From the NCBI GenBank assembly GCA_903789525.1, contig CAIFER010000001.1, positions 558,001-622,000 of the forward strand: 64,000 nt of DNA, given 5' to 3'. The DNA is from an uncultured Aeriscardovia sp. Its GTDB lineage: Bacteria; Actinomycetota; Actinomycetes; Actinomycetales; Bifidobacteriaceae. Position 1 is the first letter of the stretch; every line of letters starts with the position of its first letter. The position numbers were made by a program, and so were the translations under genes. The notes beneath the pieces are model-generated. The model saw only the letters and a list, made by a program, of their open reading frames with translations, did not search any database and was not told where the DNA came from. Shown one piece after another: positions 27,890-35,897 of this stretch.

Positions 27890-27922
27890 TTGAAAATGCA
27901 GCCGTTGGACTATGATCAGTCC
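27890..27922 (+). promoter_or_regulatory. Candidate promoter with inverted repeat before the first LCP gene
   Basis: TTGAAA (27890-27895) and TATGAT (27911-27916) are 15 bases apart, shorter than ideal. The arms GGACT (27907-27911) and AGTCC (27918-27922) flank the -10 and could form an operator. The site lies in the divergent region between the glycosyltransferase and LCP genes. Confidence 0.35.
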
Positions 27923-27973
27923 TGAATTGGCGCGTTGTACGATCATCGAATGCCTTCGTCGAAGGGAAAACGT

Positions 27974-29401
27974 ATGGAAAATCGTCAGGCGACTTCGCAT
28001 CGTTCTGTCCGGCTTCCAAACTTGGCTCACACACCATCTAATCAGCCACTTCATTCTTATGGCTTCGAAAATTCCCACCGGCTAGGGGCAGTGATCGGCC
28101 TGGTTGTCACTGCTCTCCTTTCTTTTGCCGTCACGTTTGGTGTCGCATCGTATACGCATCTGTCGCACGTTGTCTCATCTCGCAGCGTTCAGATCATCCC
28201 GCAGCCGCATTCTTCACATAAAAGCGAAGATATTCTCGACCCGAATTCTGGTCATGCAATCAACATTATTTTGATGGGTCAGGATAGCCGTGATGGCAAG
28301 GCGAACAATGCACTCGGCAACGGTATTGGCGAAGGCGATCACAACGCTGATACGACGATGCTCTTGCAAATTTCGGCTAATCGCTCCTACGCCAATCTTG
28401 TTTCTATTCCACGTGATTCAATCGTTTCTGTTCCAGCATGCACGACGAGAAAAGGCGTCATCCCGGCGCGCAAGGACGTCATGTTTAACTCGATCTTTGC
28501 AAATGGGTATGCACGGGATGGCATCTCAGGCGCTGCAACATGCATGATCAGCGCGGTAAGGCATCTCACCCATATTCCGATCACCCAATTCGTCGTCGTT
28601 GATTTCGCTGGAATGATGCAGATGATCAACTCTATTGGCGGTGTGGATGTCTGCATTCCTGTTTCATTCTCCGACCCGTACACGGGCCTTTCTTTACAAA
28701 AGGGCTATCAGCATCTTAACGGCAAAAACGGCACTGAATTCGCTCGCCTTCGCCATGGTTTGGGTGACGGTTCAGACATCATGCGCACGGCTCGTCAGCA
28801 ATACTTGATCAAACAGTTGCTGCGGCAAGTGATGTCAAAGAATATTTTGACGAACGCCAACCAGTTGTATCAATTCGCAGAAGCTGCCCTCGATTCACTT
28901 CAGATGAGTGAAGGGTTGGCGAATATCAACACGCTCACCGGTTTGGCATATTCGATGCGGCATTTTAAAGTATCCAATCTCAATTCGCGCACGGTTCCAA
29001 CTCAGGCATACCCAGCGGATCCGAATCGTGTGGAATTTGCACCGCAAGCACATGAAGTGTGGGAAAAGTTCATTCACGAAGAACCACTGAATGCACCTGC
29101 TCCTTCCGCTTCGTCCACATCATCCAAGAAGAGCAATCGCAACTCAGCAAAGTCTGATTCTTCCTCCACCCACTCGCCGTCGTCATCGTCATCCTCATCA
29201 AAGAGTGCTTCACACGAATCTGCGCCGGATCCAATCACCGGTCTCATCACGCTTCCTGATGGGGAACTTGAAGATCCACGTACCCATGGAAGGGTTGACA
29301 AGAAGACGGGTATTATCACCGATCCGAATACGGGTTACCCGCTGGGACTCGCTGACGATTATCTCAACCATGCAGTTTGTGGCATTCCTGCAAAGAAGTA
29401 A
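27974..29401 (+). CDS. LytR-CpsA-Psr (LCP) ligase, first copy
   Basis: Transfers undecaprenyl-linked glycopolymers to peptidoglycan. 475 residues: a short cytoplasmic part, one membrane helix (about 38-60) and an extracellular LCP domain with ILMGQDSRDGK, DTTMLLQI, SIPRDSIV, GGVDVCIPV and FARLRHGLGDGSD. A Ser/Lys linker follows (about residues 378-416). The C-terminus carries several D-x-x-T-G motifs (DPITGLIT, DKKTGIIT, DPNTGYPL), which looks like a small repeat domain. GAAGGGAAAAC precedes the ATG at 27974. Confidence 0.92.
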   Translation: MENRQATSHRSVRLPNLAHTPSNQPLHSYGFENSHRLGAVIGLVVTALLSFAVTFGVASYTHLSHVVSSRSVQIIPQPHSSHKSEDILDPNSGHAINIILMGQDSRDGKANNALGNGIGEGDHNADTTMLLQISANRSYANLVSIPRDSIVSVPACTTRKGVIPARKDVMFNSIFANGYARDGISGAATCMISAVRHLTHIPITQFVVVDFAGMMQMINSIGGVDVCIPVSFSDPYTGLSLQKGYQHLNGKNGTEFARLRHGLGDGSDIMRTARQQYLIKQLLRQVMSKNILTNANQLYQFAEAALDSLQMSEGLANINTLTGLAYSMRHFKVSNLNSRTVPTQAYPADPNRVEFAPQAHEVWEKFIHEEPLNAPAPSASSTSSKKSNRNSAKSDSSSTHSPSSSSSSSKSASHESAPDPITGLITLPDGELEDPRTHGRVDKKTGIITDPNTGYPLGLADDYLNHAVCGIPAKK

Positions 29402-29492
29402 AAGAAGGCTCCCCTTTCTGCACTGATTCCTCATATTTGTGCGCCATAGTGTGACTAAAGGAATCAAGATCACAAAAGGGATCGGGATACGC

Positions 29493-30896
29493 ATGGCTGA
29501 ATCTGATCGGGCTGAACGCAAGAGCGGTTTCATGCCTCCGAGCTACTCCCCCGAAGGCTACGAAACTCCCAGGAATCGTGCCGAATCTCGATCCCTCCCA
29601 CCGAGCTACACACCATCAAGTACGCCTCGTTATTCCCGACAAGCACCTCACGGAGTTCCACTGACACGCGTTCACGGTGAACACCCCCTCTATGACCGTG
29701 AACCACGTGTTGCTGCGTGGTCAACGCGAACTGTGCATCACCGCCCCTCCTATCGCACGACAGGTAATAATTACGGTGATGACGGCTACGTCGATAACAA
29801 TGATGACTATGACGGCTATGATTACGACGGCTACGGCTATGACGGCAATCGAGGCTATGGACGCAATCGGCCGTACCGCCGCTACCGTGACGATTATCGT
29901 GACGGTTACCGCCGTGGGAACTATCCGGCTTACCCCGAACGCAATTGGAAACCGCGCCACCATCGCCATCGTTTCCTGAAAACTATCGGCATTATCATCG
30001 TCCTTTTACTGGCAGCGCTGCTAGCACTCGGAGTATGGGCAAATAGCCAGCTCAATCGCTTTACAGCGTTAACTGAGAAATCAAACGACAGTGCTGAAAC
30101 ATGGCTCATCCTCGGCTCAGACGCACGCGATGGAACAGTTGGCGGTACTGCGGAACAAGTGCCGGGTGAACGGACAGACACGTCAATGCTGCTCGTCAAG
30201 CCTCGCACAGGGAGCAGTGCGCTGATCTCCATTCCGCGTGACACTCTCGTCTCTATCAGCGGACGGCGTATGAAGCTCAATGCAGTTGCCGAACTCACCA
30301 GTTGGCCGCAGTTGAGCGGAGCTGTTGAAGATATTTCTGGACTCAAAGTCAATCACGTTGTCAAAATCGGCTTTTCTGGGGTCACAGATGTCGTCGATGC
30401 TCTCGGTGGAGTTCAGCTGTGCTACAACCGCACAGTCAATGATGTGCGTTCAGGCATGCAATGGACAGCCGGATGCCATATGGCAAATGGTCAACAGGCT
30501 CTCGCATTCTCGCGGATGCGGTATTCAGATCCAGAAGGAGACTTTGGAAGGACGAAGCGGCAACGTCAAGTTGTTCAGGCTGTCATGGCCAAGGCATTAA
30601 CGCCGTCAACATTGCTCAATCCGCTGACCGTCTCTCGCCTTGTGAGCTCTGGCCTGCACGCCATCACAGTGGATAACTCAACAAATATTCTCTCGTTGGC
30701 ACGCATGGCATTTGTTTTCCGTGAGGCAACCGGTCCGTCCGGGATCACAGGATTGCCACCCATCGAGTCAATGGGCTATTACGTTCCGTCCGTTGGCTCG
30801 TGCGTTCTTCTCAACCACGAACGCACACTTGAGCTATTCTCCGCCATCGGCAATGGAACACAGTCACCAGGCGTCGTAGGAGGGCTCGGCAAATAA
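29493..30896 (+). CDS. LytR-CpsA-Psr (LCP) ligase, second copy
   Basis: Second glycopolymer ligase, 467 residues. The cytoplasmic N-terminus of about 160 residues is unusual: Pro/Ser/Tyr-rich, then a run of DYDGY-like Asp/Gly/Tyr repeats, then Arg/Tyr-rich. The membrane helix (about 168-190) and the LCP domain follow, with LILGSDARDG, RTDTSMLLV, SIPRDTLVS, GGVQLCYNR and AFSRMRYSDPEGD. The start at 29493 has AAAGGGATCGGGATACGC before it. It lies 91 bases after the first LCP gene, probably in one transcript. The long charged arm may bind a cytoplasmic partner or be phosphorylated. Confidence 0.92.
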   Translation: MAESDRAERKSGFMPPSYSPEGYETPRNRAESRSLPPSYTPSSTPRYSRQAPHGVPLTRVHGEHPLYDREPRVAAWSTRTVHHRPSYRTTGNNYGDDGYVDNNDDYDGYDYDGYGYDGNRGYGRNRPYRRYRDDYRDGYRRGNYPAYPERNWKPRHHRHRFLKTIGIIIVLLLAALLALGVWANSQLNRFTALTEKSNDSAETWLILGSDARDGTVGGTAEQVPGERTDTSMLLVKPRTGSSALISIPRDTLVSISGRRMKLNAVAELTSWPQLSGAVEDISGLKVNHVVKIGFSGVTDVVDALGGVQLCYNRTVNDVRSGMQWTAGCHMANGQQALAFSRMRYSDPEGDFGRTKRQRQVVQAVMAKALTPSTLLNPLTVSRLVSSGLHAITVDNSTNILSLARMAFVFREATGPSGITGLPPIESMGYYVPSVGSCVLLNHERTLELFSAIGNGTQSPGVVGGLGK

Positions 30897-30939
30897 TAAA
30901 GTTATCCACATTCGTCTTTTCCTCTTTCCTCATAGATGA

Positions 30940-32736
30940 ATGCGATCCATGCTGGAAGGCATGCCATCACCAGATCGATTCACCACACTGCAGCGAACAC
31001 TCCGCCTGTTCGCATGCGTATCACGCTTTCTCCCGTGTCTAGTGCAGATTGTGATGTTCGTCTATGCCCTGACCCTCCACAGCTGGATGTTCGCGCTCAT
31101 GAGTCTCGCAAGTGCCGCCATGGGCTTGGGATACGCAGTGGGCGATCTTGTTCATGATGCCGTCTTTCGCTCCCGGCATACAACTGCAACCACAGAGAAA
31201 AACGATCGTGCTCCATCTCGCAAAAGTGGTGAAGATGCCATTCGGGAGTATTTGCACACCACTGCTGTCTCCTCACAATCGGATGTTTCCTCCCCCGATT
31301 TTGCCGATCTTGTCCCCACTGCCTCTCCAACTGCCCCACACACCGCTCATATGGAGACGACCCCATGCGATTGGAGGGATATCGTCCGTCTCTGGCATCA
31401 TCCTGTTAACCCAGATACATTCACGTGTTCTCTTGCACTCAATCCGCTGACAAGCCGACCGCTCAACGTCAATCTCATCCGTCAAGGGCCTCATGCGCTC
31501 GTCGCAGGGACAACCGGTTCAGGGAAATCTGTCCTCCTGCAAGGCTGGTGTCTCAACATGGCACTGCACAATCCTCCTGATCAGCTCAAATTCATTTTTC
31601 TCGATTTCAAGGGTGGAGCAACCTTCCGAGCACTTGAAGCACTTCCACACTGTTGGGGCTCTGTGTCAGACCTGTCTGTCCGACATGCGCGCCGAGCACT
31701 ACGAGCGATCGAGCAGGAATTGCAACGTCGCGAACAGATGGTGGCACAAGCAGGCGTTTCCGATATCACCCACCTTGATCATCCACCGGCACGTATCGTC
31801 ATCGTCGTTGATGAGTTCAATGCTCTGAAAAATCGCCTTCCCGACTACATGACACATCTCATGCACATTGCTTCGCAAGGACGATCGTTGGCTATGAACC
31901 TCATTTTGGCGACTCAGAGCCCACTCGGACAAGTGAGCACCGAAATGCGAGCCAACATCAATTTGACGATTTGTCTGCGATTGCGGGACCGGCTACAGTC
32001 ATCAGATCTCGTAGACAGTCCTCTCGCCGCTGAGATCCCACATGACTGCCCTGGCCTCGCCATCCTCAATGACAGCGATGGGCCACGCCTCCTGCAGTGT
32101 CCGCATATTGAGCATCTCGATCAGTATGTGACGGCGTGCGGGCGGGCATCACATTTTTTGCGTGATAGTGTCCACGAACTTCCGCCACGTACCCTCCGTC
32201 TGTTTTCGCTCGGATCTGACGCGCCGACTTTCCAGTCCGTGCAACGCCTTGACCCTCATACTCACCCAGACGCCATGCATCCACTCATCGGATGGAAAGA
32301 TGACGGTATCCATGTTCACCCCTGCTTGCTGGACGTGACATCTGGAAATATTGCAATTGCCGGTTCACACGGGAGAGGTAAAACACATGCGCTCGCCGTC
32401 ATCCGCTCTCAACTCGGCTCTCACGTACAGTGTGTTGACGACGCTGATTCGCTCCTCGATCCACTCAATACAAGTGCGGAAAGTACGCGTCTACGGACAC
32501 GTTTACATGCTCGCTCATGCAGGACAGTGATATGCGTCTATGATCCCGCGAGCGCTCGCTACCCTGAACTTTGCTCCACGCTGCTCGTTTTCCCGACGGG
32601 CGATCGCACAACAGATCTCATGGCCGGTATCCCCGCTCACATCATGGAAGACTGGGAGCCGTCTGACTATCAGATCCCGGGTCGCGCAGTTCTCCTGAGC
32701 TCGCACGGATCGTGGACTGTGCAAATCGTCACATGA
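30940..32736 (+). CDS. Orphan EccC/FtsK-SpoIIIE-type membrane ATPase
   Basis: 598 residues. Two membrane helices (about 25-45 and 50-72) are followed by an ATPase domain: Walker A GTTGSGKS at 190-197, LDFKGGATF, Walker B VIVVDEF (D291) and LILATQSP with MRANINLTICLR. These patterns fit the first ATPase of type VII secretion EccC better than FtsK: HARRALRAIEQELQRRE and ALPHCWGSVSDL are EccC-like. A second, reduced nucleotide-binding domain (GSHGRGKT, 475-482) lacks most later motifs. No WXG100, EccB, EccD or mycosin gene is nearby. No clear Shine-Dalgarno; ATGs at 30949 and 30961 are alternatives. Its cargo is unknown. Confidence 0.8.
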   Translation: MRSMLEGMPSPDRFTTLQRTLRLFACVSRFLPCLVQIVMFVYALTLHSWMFALMSLASAAMGLGYAVGDLVHDAVFRSRHTTATTEKNDRAPSRKSGEDAIREYLHTTAVSSQSDVSSPDFADLVPTASPTAPHTAHMETTPCDWRDIVRLWHHPVNPDTFTCSLALNPLTSRPLNVNLIRQGPHALVAGTTGSGKSVLLQGWCLNMALHNPPDQLKFIFLDFKGGATFRALEALPHCWGSVSDLSVRHARRALRAIEQELQRREQMVAQAGVSDITHLDHPPARIVIVVDEFNALKNRLPDYMTHLMHIASQGRSLAMNLILATQSPLGQVSTEMRANINLTICLRLRDRLQSSDLVDSPLAAEIPHDCPGLAILNDSDGPRLLQCPHIEHLDQYVTACGRASHFLRDSVHELPPRTLRLFSLGSDAPTFQSVQRLDPHTHPDAMHPLIGWKDDGIHVHPCLLDVTSGNIAIAGSHGRGKTHALAVIRSQLGSHVQCVDDADSLLDPLNTSAESTRLRTRLHARSCRTVICVYDPASARYPELCSTLLVFPTGDRTTDLMAGIPAHIMEDWEPSDYQIPGRAVLLSSHGSWTVQIVT

Positions 32737-32817
32737 GTTATCCGCCAAATTGTCCACAAAAAGGAGAAGATATGAAGAGAAGATAAAGCAGAGATCACAG
32801 AGCAGAAAGGATGGCTG

Positions 32818-33225
32818 TTGGTGCACGAATATGACAATCCCGTTCGCACACCGTCATCAGCCATGCCTTCGCCATCTCAATCATCAGATCAATGGCGTCA
32901 AAGGGCAGCATGCCTGCACGCTGATCCTGATCTTTTCTTCCCGTCCTCCGATAGCACTGCACACGCAGCACTCTTACGAGCAAAAGCAATCTGTCGAATG
33001 TGCCCCGTCATTTCGCGCTGTCTGCAATGGGCTGTCACCAATAACGAAACGCAAGGCATTTGGGGTGGGCTCACTCCACAAGAACGCAAAAGTGTTCGAC
33101 GGAAACTCATTCGCTCAGGTCGTCGTCATATCGAACGGTTAGAGGATGTCAGCCTTCCGTGGCCAACCGCCACATCAACCGGCTTTCGTCACACGCAACC
33201 GAACTCTACGACGCGTGCAAAGTGA
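32818..33225 (+). CDS. WhiB-family iron-sulfur transcription factor
   Basis: Redox or nitric-oxide responsive 4Fe-4S regulator that acts with the primary sigma factor. 135 residues with four cysteines, C32, C59, C62 and C68 (AACLHADPD and ICRMCPVISRCLQWA), and the turn GIWGGLTPQERK followed by a basic helix. The start is TTG 32818 or GTG 32821. It is convergent with pdtaS and overlaps it by 20 bases. In M. tuberculosis whiB1 lies beside pdtaS, so this is probably the WhiB1/WblE type. Confidence 0.9.
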   Translation: MVHEYDNPVRTPSSAMPSPSQSSDQWRQRAACLHADPDLFFPSSDSTAHAALLRAKAICRMCPVISRCLQWAVTNNETQGIWGGLTPQERKSVRRKLIRSGRRHIERLEDVSLPWPTATSTGFRHTQPNSTTRAK

Positions 33226-34693
33226 CGGTCAGATCCACGCGAGTCCCACCTTCTGGGCGCGTGAAACGGTGAACGGTGCCACCAAAATCACCTTGAACAA
33301 ACGTGTTGATGATCTGCGTTCCTAATCCCGAGGAATGAGACGAAGACGGATGCGCTGAATCGTGCTGATTAGAAGCTGGTAAACCGTTCCCGTCATCCTC
33401 TACTGTGATGTTCAAACTATTCTTCCATCGAGCAACAGAAACTGAAATAGTCCCTTTCGTGCGTCCCGCGAAACCATGCTCAACACTGTTAGAAACGAGC
33501 TCATTCAGTACGAGAGACAGCGGCGTCGCATCTTGTGACAACATGCGGCCGAATTTGCCTGAATATGTGAGAGCAATGTGCTGATCCGGTTTGCGTTCAA
33601 CTTCGATCGTCATCTCGAGCACCTCGTGAATGACCGAATCGAAGTCGACCATCTCATCGGCACTCCGAGACAAGCCTTCGTGGACACGCGCTATCGTCTG
33701 AACACGCCGTTGAGCTTGGCGCAGTGCGTCCTTGACCTCTGGATTCTGAGATCGACGTGCCTGGAGATCAAGCAATGACGAGACAGCCTGCAGATTGTTC
33801 TTGACACGATGATGAATCTCGGAAATCGTCGCATTAGCCGTCTTCAACTCTTTATCGCGCAAACGCAGTTCCGTGATATCGCGCAGTAAAATGACGGCAC
33901 CGTCAGGATTAGACAGATCGTGCAACGGCAGGCAGCGGAACGTGACAGAAGCGCCGTTGCAATCGACCGTCGTATCGGATGGAACCATTCCAGTGAGAAC
34001 AGTCTTCAACCTCTCCAACTGCTGATTCTCACCTTGAAGGATCGTCGACATCACCTCAGCAAAAACGTGGTCGGACGGGTCAGTGTGCAACCCCATCCGC
34101 CGCAAGCAACTCAACGCATTCGGGGACGCCGCCTGCAACACACCGCGCTTATCGACGATCAAGAAACCATCCGAGACACGAGGATTATGCAGTTGCGCAT
34201 TGACCGCCGTAGAATACGGAAATTCCCCGCGTGTGACCATCGAGAACAACACCTTCGCCGCAGTAATGCCCGCACGCTCATAACGACCGGTGTACTCACG
34301 CGTTTTCAGATCTGTTTCACGAATCAAAACGCCGAGCGCATGGCCCGCATGCCAAATTCCCGCATAGACGGAACAAATCCGCGCATTACCCTGCTGGCGA
34401 ATATGGCGTGAACGCAACACGTCGTGCGAACTCATCGCGTGAATAAGCAGAGGGCGAATCGATGCATCAGCAAGATGGCCCACAATGTCATCCGGGTGGA
34501 CAGACAAGCCCGTGGACGGACGACACTGACCTGCATACAAAAAGTGCCCGTCTGCGACCGGCACGACGAACTGCAGATCAAAATAACCCAGATCTGCAAT
34601 CACTTGCCAATCAGCGACGAGGTGGTGAAGCCACTCGCGATCAGACGCACTCATACCTGGGACTTGATCGATGATCCGTGAAATGTCAGCCAT
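33206..34693 (-). CDS. pdtaS: Soluble sensor histidine kinase (PdtaS type)
   Basis: Cytosolic kinase that should phosphorylate the ANTAR regulator PdtaR. 495 residues with no membrane segment: a GAF-like domain (about 1-155), PAS (about 165-275), a HisKA_2-type dimerisation domain with SEIHHRVKNNLQAV (likely H295) and the ATPase domain with LVLNELVSNSVEHGF, VEDDGNGLP and SSGLGTQII. Domain order and length match mycobacterial PdtaS (Rv3220c). The partner gene is 30 kb away at 3109-3723. It overlaps whiB at the 3' ends. Confidence 0.92.
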   Translation of the reverse strand: MADISRIIDQVPGMSASDREWLHHLVADWQVIADLGYFDLQFVVPVADGHFLYAGQCRPSTGLSVHPDDIVGHLADASIRPLLIHAMSSHDVLRSRHIRQQGNARICSVYAGIWHAGHALGVLIRETDLKTREYTGRYERAGITAAKVLFSMVTRGEFPYSTAVNAQLHNPRVSDGFLIVDKRGVLQAASPNALSCLRRMGLHTDPSDHVFAEVMSTILQGENQQLERLKTVLTGMVPSDTTVDCNGASVTFRCLPLHDLSNPDGAVILLRDITELRLRDKELKTANATISEIHHRVKNNLQAVSSLLDLQARRSQNPEVKDALRQAQRRVQTIARVHEGLSRSADEMVDFDSVIHEVLEMTIEVERKPDQHIALTYSGKFGRMLSQDATPLSLVLNELVSNSVEHGFAGRTKGTISVSVARWKNSLNITVEDDGNGLPASNQHDSAHPSSSHSSGLGTQIINTFVQGDFGGTVHRFTRPEGGTRVDLTVTLHAS

Positions 34694-34762
34694 ACCCTCA
34701 TCCTAAACTCTTACAGCTGGCAAAATGCTGAGTAGACGTCAGGAAACACGGAGAATCCATCT

Positions 34763-34797
34763 TTTACACTGCCATATCCATAAGTTACGGTACCGTA
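34763..34797 (+). promoter_or_regulatory. Promoter with perfect 12-bp palindrome before the hemolysin III gene
   Basis: TTTACA (34763-34768), 17 bases, then TACGGT (34786-34791). The perfect palindrome TACGGTACCGTA (34786-34797) covers the -10 element. The gene starts at 34804, so the leader would be only a few bases. A repressor of TetR-like symmetry could block RNA polymerase there; no such gene is adjacent. Confidence 0.5.
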
Positions 34798-34803
34798 GGT
34801 TAC

Positions 34804-35751
34804 ATGACAGAGTCATCGATTTCTGAAGATCAGGACGGCCAAAAAGACGCGGAATCCCGGGGCAATAACGAGCTCTCCCGTACCACCGTCCTCGTTCCGG
34901 GAGCAACGCGCCCACTGAATCCGGCAGAAATCTCATCCCTCCAGTCATCGCGCGAACAGGCGCAGAGTGACAAGATTCAGGCTCGTCAAGCGAAGGCAGA
35001 ATGGAAAGCGGCAAAGAAAACCGCGAAACGTTCGAAGAAAAGTTATCGACATCTGCGCCGAGAGCTGGGCGTCCACCATCCGCATCGCATACGCCTCGAC
35101 GTGCACGGAAGACAGAAACCGCTCATGCGCGGATGGATTCACGCGGGAGCATGTCCACTGGCACTCGCAGGCGGGATTGTGGCGATCTGTCTCGCTCCCG
35201 GCGCGGCAATGAAGTGGGCATGCGCCATTTACATGACGTGCTCTCTGCTTTTGTTTGGCAACTCCGCCATTTATCACATTGGAGACTGGAATCCGACGGT
35301 CACTGATCTTCTCCGCCGATTCGACCATCTCAACATTTTCCTTCTCATCGCCGGAACGTACACGCCACTTTCTCTGACTCTGCCAGGTCGCTGGCGCGCA
35401 ATCGTGCTCGTAGGAATGTGGAGCTGCACAACGGTAGCAATCATCGTCCACGTGATATGGATCCACGCTCCCCGATGGCTGTACACACTCGTATATGTGA
35501 TTTTCGGCGTCGCAGGTGTGGCGTTCCTCTCCCTGTTCTGGAATTCGCCCACCGCCGGACCTGTTGTTGTGTGGCTCATTCTCGCCGGTGGCATCGTCTA
35601 CATCCTCGGCGCAATCGTCTATGGCGTCCGCCGACCAGATCCGTGGCCCCGCGTCTTCGGGTTCCACGAAATCTTCCACACATGTACTGTGCTGGCTTAC
35701 GCATGCCATATGGTGGCGATCTTCTTCGTCATTGCGCAGATGCGAGGGTAA
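34804..35751 (+). CDS. Hemolysin III-family (PAQR) membrane protein
   Basis: 315 residues. The C-terminal 210 residues hold seven hydrophobic segments and the family metal-binding pattern: SAIYHIGDWN with RRFDHLNIFLLIAGTYTPL, and FGFHEIFHTCTVLAYACHM near the end. The N-terminal 105 residues are charged and unusual, Gln/Lys/Arg-rich (QARQAKAEWKAAKKTAKRSKK), probably cytoplasmic. The family is linked to membrane lipid homeostasis in other organisms; true hemolysin activity should not be assumed. It is divergent from pdtaS. Confidence 0.88.
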   Translation: MTESSISEDQDGQKDAESRGNNELSRTTVLVPGATRPLNPAEISSLQSSREQAQSDKIQARQAKAEWKAAKKTAKRSKKSYRHLRRELGVHHPHRIRLDVHGRQKPLMRGWIHAGACPLALAGGIVAICLAPGAAMKWACAIYMTCSLLLFGNSAIYHIGDWNPTVTDLLRRFDHLNIFLLIAGTYTPLSLTLPGRWRAIVLVGMWSCTTVAIIVHVIWIHAPRWLYTLVYVIFGVAGVAFLSLFWNSPTAGPVVVWLILAGGIVYILGAIVYGVRRPDPWPRVFGFHEIFHTCTVLAYACHMVAIFFVIAQMRG

Positions 35752-35790
35752 TGCGCGACCAGTTCGTCACTCTTCATATCTATCAGCACA

Positions 35791-35825
35791 TAAAAAATGC
35801 CTCGACCGTAAAAAGCCGAGGCATC
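35791..35825 (-). terminator. Terminator of greA
   Basis: ATGCCTCG (35797-35804) and CGAGGCAT (35817-35824) form a perfect 8-base stem. On the minus strand the stem is followed by a T run (A run 35792-35797 on +). It lies about 75 bases after the greA stop, between greA and the convergent hemolysin III gene. Confidence 0.8.
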
Positions 35826-35897
35826 ATGCGTTTCAGATATGTGCACCAAGCAATATCACTGAAACGAATAGATACAGATAGAGATTATTCTTTATTT

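Noticed and set aside
30902-30910. TTATCCACA, a perfect DnaA box
   Set aside because: Only one copy, no cluster, no dnaA or dnaN nearby and no AT-rich unwinding element. A single box is expected by chance; this is not an origin.
30940-33225. A type VII secretion locus
   Set aside because: No WXG100-sized gene, EccB/D/E or mycosin is present around the EccC-like gene, so only the orphan ATPase is claimed.
35592-35750. Overlapping plus-strand frames after the hemolysin III domain as separate small genes
   Set aside because: They lie in other frames of the same gene, have no ribosome site and no recognisable protein pattern.
34804-35751. Calling the hemolysin III-like protein a toxin
   Set aside because: The family name is historical. 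The conserved His/Asp pattern and seven helices fit a membrane hydrolase or receptor-like fold, not a pore-forming toxin.
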